Shown: positions 63,351 to 64,000 of the stretch, one piece after another | How the letters are laid out: each line of letters starts with the position of its first letter | Numbering within the stretch: the first letter of the stretch is position 1 | From: Thauera sp. 2A1 | GTDB lineage: Bacteria; Pseudomonadota; Gammaproteobacteria; Burkholderiales; Rhodocyclaceae | Assembly (NCBI RefSeq): GCF_009469595.2 | Contig: NZ_SSXV01000004.1 | Coordinates: 186,001-250,000, forward strand | Reading direction: 5' to 3' | DNA: 64,000 nt | The notes under the pieces: generated by a model | The model's database searches: none | What the model was told of the DNA's origin: nothing | Seen by the model: only the letters and a program-made list of their open reading frames with translations | Made by a program: the position numbers and the translations under genes

Positions 63351-64000
63351 ATGAGCATGCGTTTCACGATCTACCAGGAAAGCCGAATCGGCCAGCGCCG
63401 CAGCAACCAGGACCGCATCGCCTACTGCTATTCGCGCGATGCGCTGCTGATGCTGGTGGCCGACGGCATGGGCGGGCACCAGCACGGCGAGATCGCCGCG
63501 CAACTGGCGGCGCAGGTGATCACCCGCTCCTTCCAGCGCGACGCCCAGCCGGCCTTGCGCGAGCCCGCGCTGTTCCTGTCGCGCGCGCTGACCAACGCGC
63601 ATCATGCCATCCTCGATTACAGCTTCGACCGCAAGCTGCCCGAATCCCCACGCACCACCATCGTCGCCTGCGTGGTGCAGGAAGGCGTGGCGTGGTGGGC
63701 GCATGCCGGCGATTCGCGCCTGTACCTGCTGCGCCACGGCCACATCCACGCGCAGACGCGCGACCACTCGCGGGTGCAGTTGATGATCGACCAGGGCCTG
63801 CTCGAGGCGCGCGAGGCGGTCAATCACCCCGGGCGCAACCGCATCTACTCCTGCCTGGGCGGCATGCAGCCGCCGCAGATCGAGTTCTCGCGCGGCACCC
63901 GGCTGTGCAATGGCGACGTCATCGCGCTGTGCAGCGACGGCGTCTGGTCGCCCGTTGGCGACGCGAGCCTGGTGCTCGGTCTGGCCGGCAAATCGGTCAT
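63351..64000 (+). CDS. PP2C-family protein phosphatase (partial)
   Basis: The visible 216 codons match a bacterial PP2C/Stp1-type phosphatase: RRSNQDRIAYC, then LVADGMGGHQHGE with the metal-binding Asp residues, AHAGDSRLYLLRHG, and a later SDGVW. It would reverse phosphorylation by the kinase encoded four bases upstream. ATG at 63351 and 63357 are both possible. The gene runs past the window end. Confidence 0.88.
   Translation, partial: MSMRFTIYQESRIGQRRSNQDRIAYCYSRDALLMLVADGMGGHQHGEIAAQLAAQVITRSFQRDAQPALREPALFLSRALTNAHHAILDYSFDRKLPESPRTTIVACVVQEGVAWWAHAGDSRLYLLRHGHIHAQTRDHSRVQLMIDQGLLEAREAVNHPGRNRIYSCLGGMQPPQIEFSRGTRLCNGDVIALCSDGVWSPVGDASLVLGLAGKSV

Noticed and set aside
1..64000. CRISPR arrays, rRNA genes or prophage structural genes
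   Set aside because: No regularly spaced repeats, rRNA-like sequence or phage head/tail genes were seen anywhere in the window.

Overview
The window reads as a proteobacterial chromosome, most likely a denitrifying betaproteobacterium of the Thauera/Azoarcus (Rhodocyclales) type. This is inferred from high GC, a complete ccmABCDEFGHI cluster next to napFDAGHBC, a NarXL-type nitrate two-component system with a DNR-type regulator, and the spoT-rpoZ-gmk-yicC neighbourhood. It has two parts joined at an attachment site at 35346-35363, an 18-base sequence identical in form to the 3' end of a tRNA-Gly gene.

Bases 1 to 35363 are the right-hand part of an integrative and conjugative element (ICE) of the ICEclc/PFGI-1/SPI-7 family; its integrase, conjugation genes and other end lie outside. 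At the left is a redox cargo: a cytochrome P460/cytochrome c fusion, MsrA, a cytochrome b561 and a convergent AraC regulator. Next comes an ICE backbone read entirely on the minus strand: alpA, parA, a small HicA-like gene, parB, DUF2857, an STY4528-type replication protein, a HEPN-like/OST-HTH protein, a TIGR03761-DUF3158-ssb operon, topB, then separately transcribed DUF genes (DUF3085, DUF3577, DUF3275, DUF932 and unnamed ones). Two LysR genes and IS66/IS110 wreckage frame a second cargo at 23706-34036. It is a compact transmissible locus of stress tolerance: HTH regulator, sHsp20, ClpG/ClpK disaggregase, cardiolipin-synthase-like enzyme, FtsH, thioredoxin, PsiE, HtpX and DegP. Together these cover disaggregation, proteolysis, thiol repair and envelope maintenance.

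The ICE backbone also carries non-coding structure that the genes do not explain. One is a three-hairpin element present three times with compensating base changes, always just after a terminator and ahead of the next gene. Another is a 19-bp palindrome repeated ahead of three backbone units. A third is a pair of identical palindromes two helical turns apart upstream of alpA.

Bases 35364 to 64000 look like core chromosome: a TerB-like gene, alr, the ccm cluster (cytochrome c maturation), a chain-length-determinant protein fused to a degenerate tyrosine-recombinase domain, the periplasmic nitrate reductase operon with a perfect FNR/DNR box upstream, narXL divergent from a DNR-type gene with a NarL-like 7-2-7 site between them, an exonuclease/GIY-YIG fusion, DUF3460, spoT, rpoZ, gmk, yicC, and a Ser/Thr kinase with a PP2C phosphatase cut by the window end. 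The ccm genes supply the holocytochromes that NapB and NapC need, while NarX/NarL and the DNR-type protein are the likely nitrate and low-oxygen/NO inputs.
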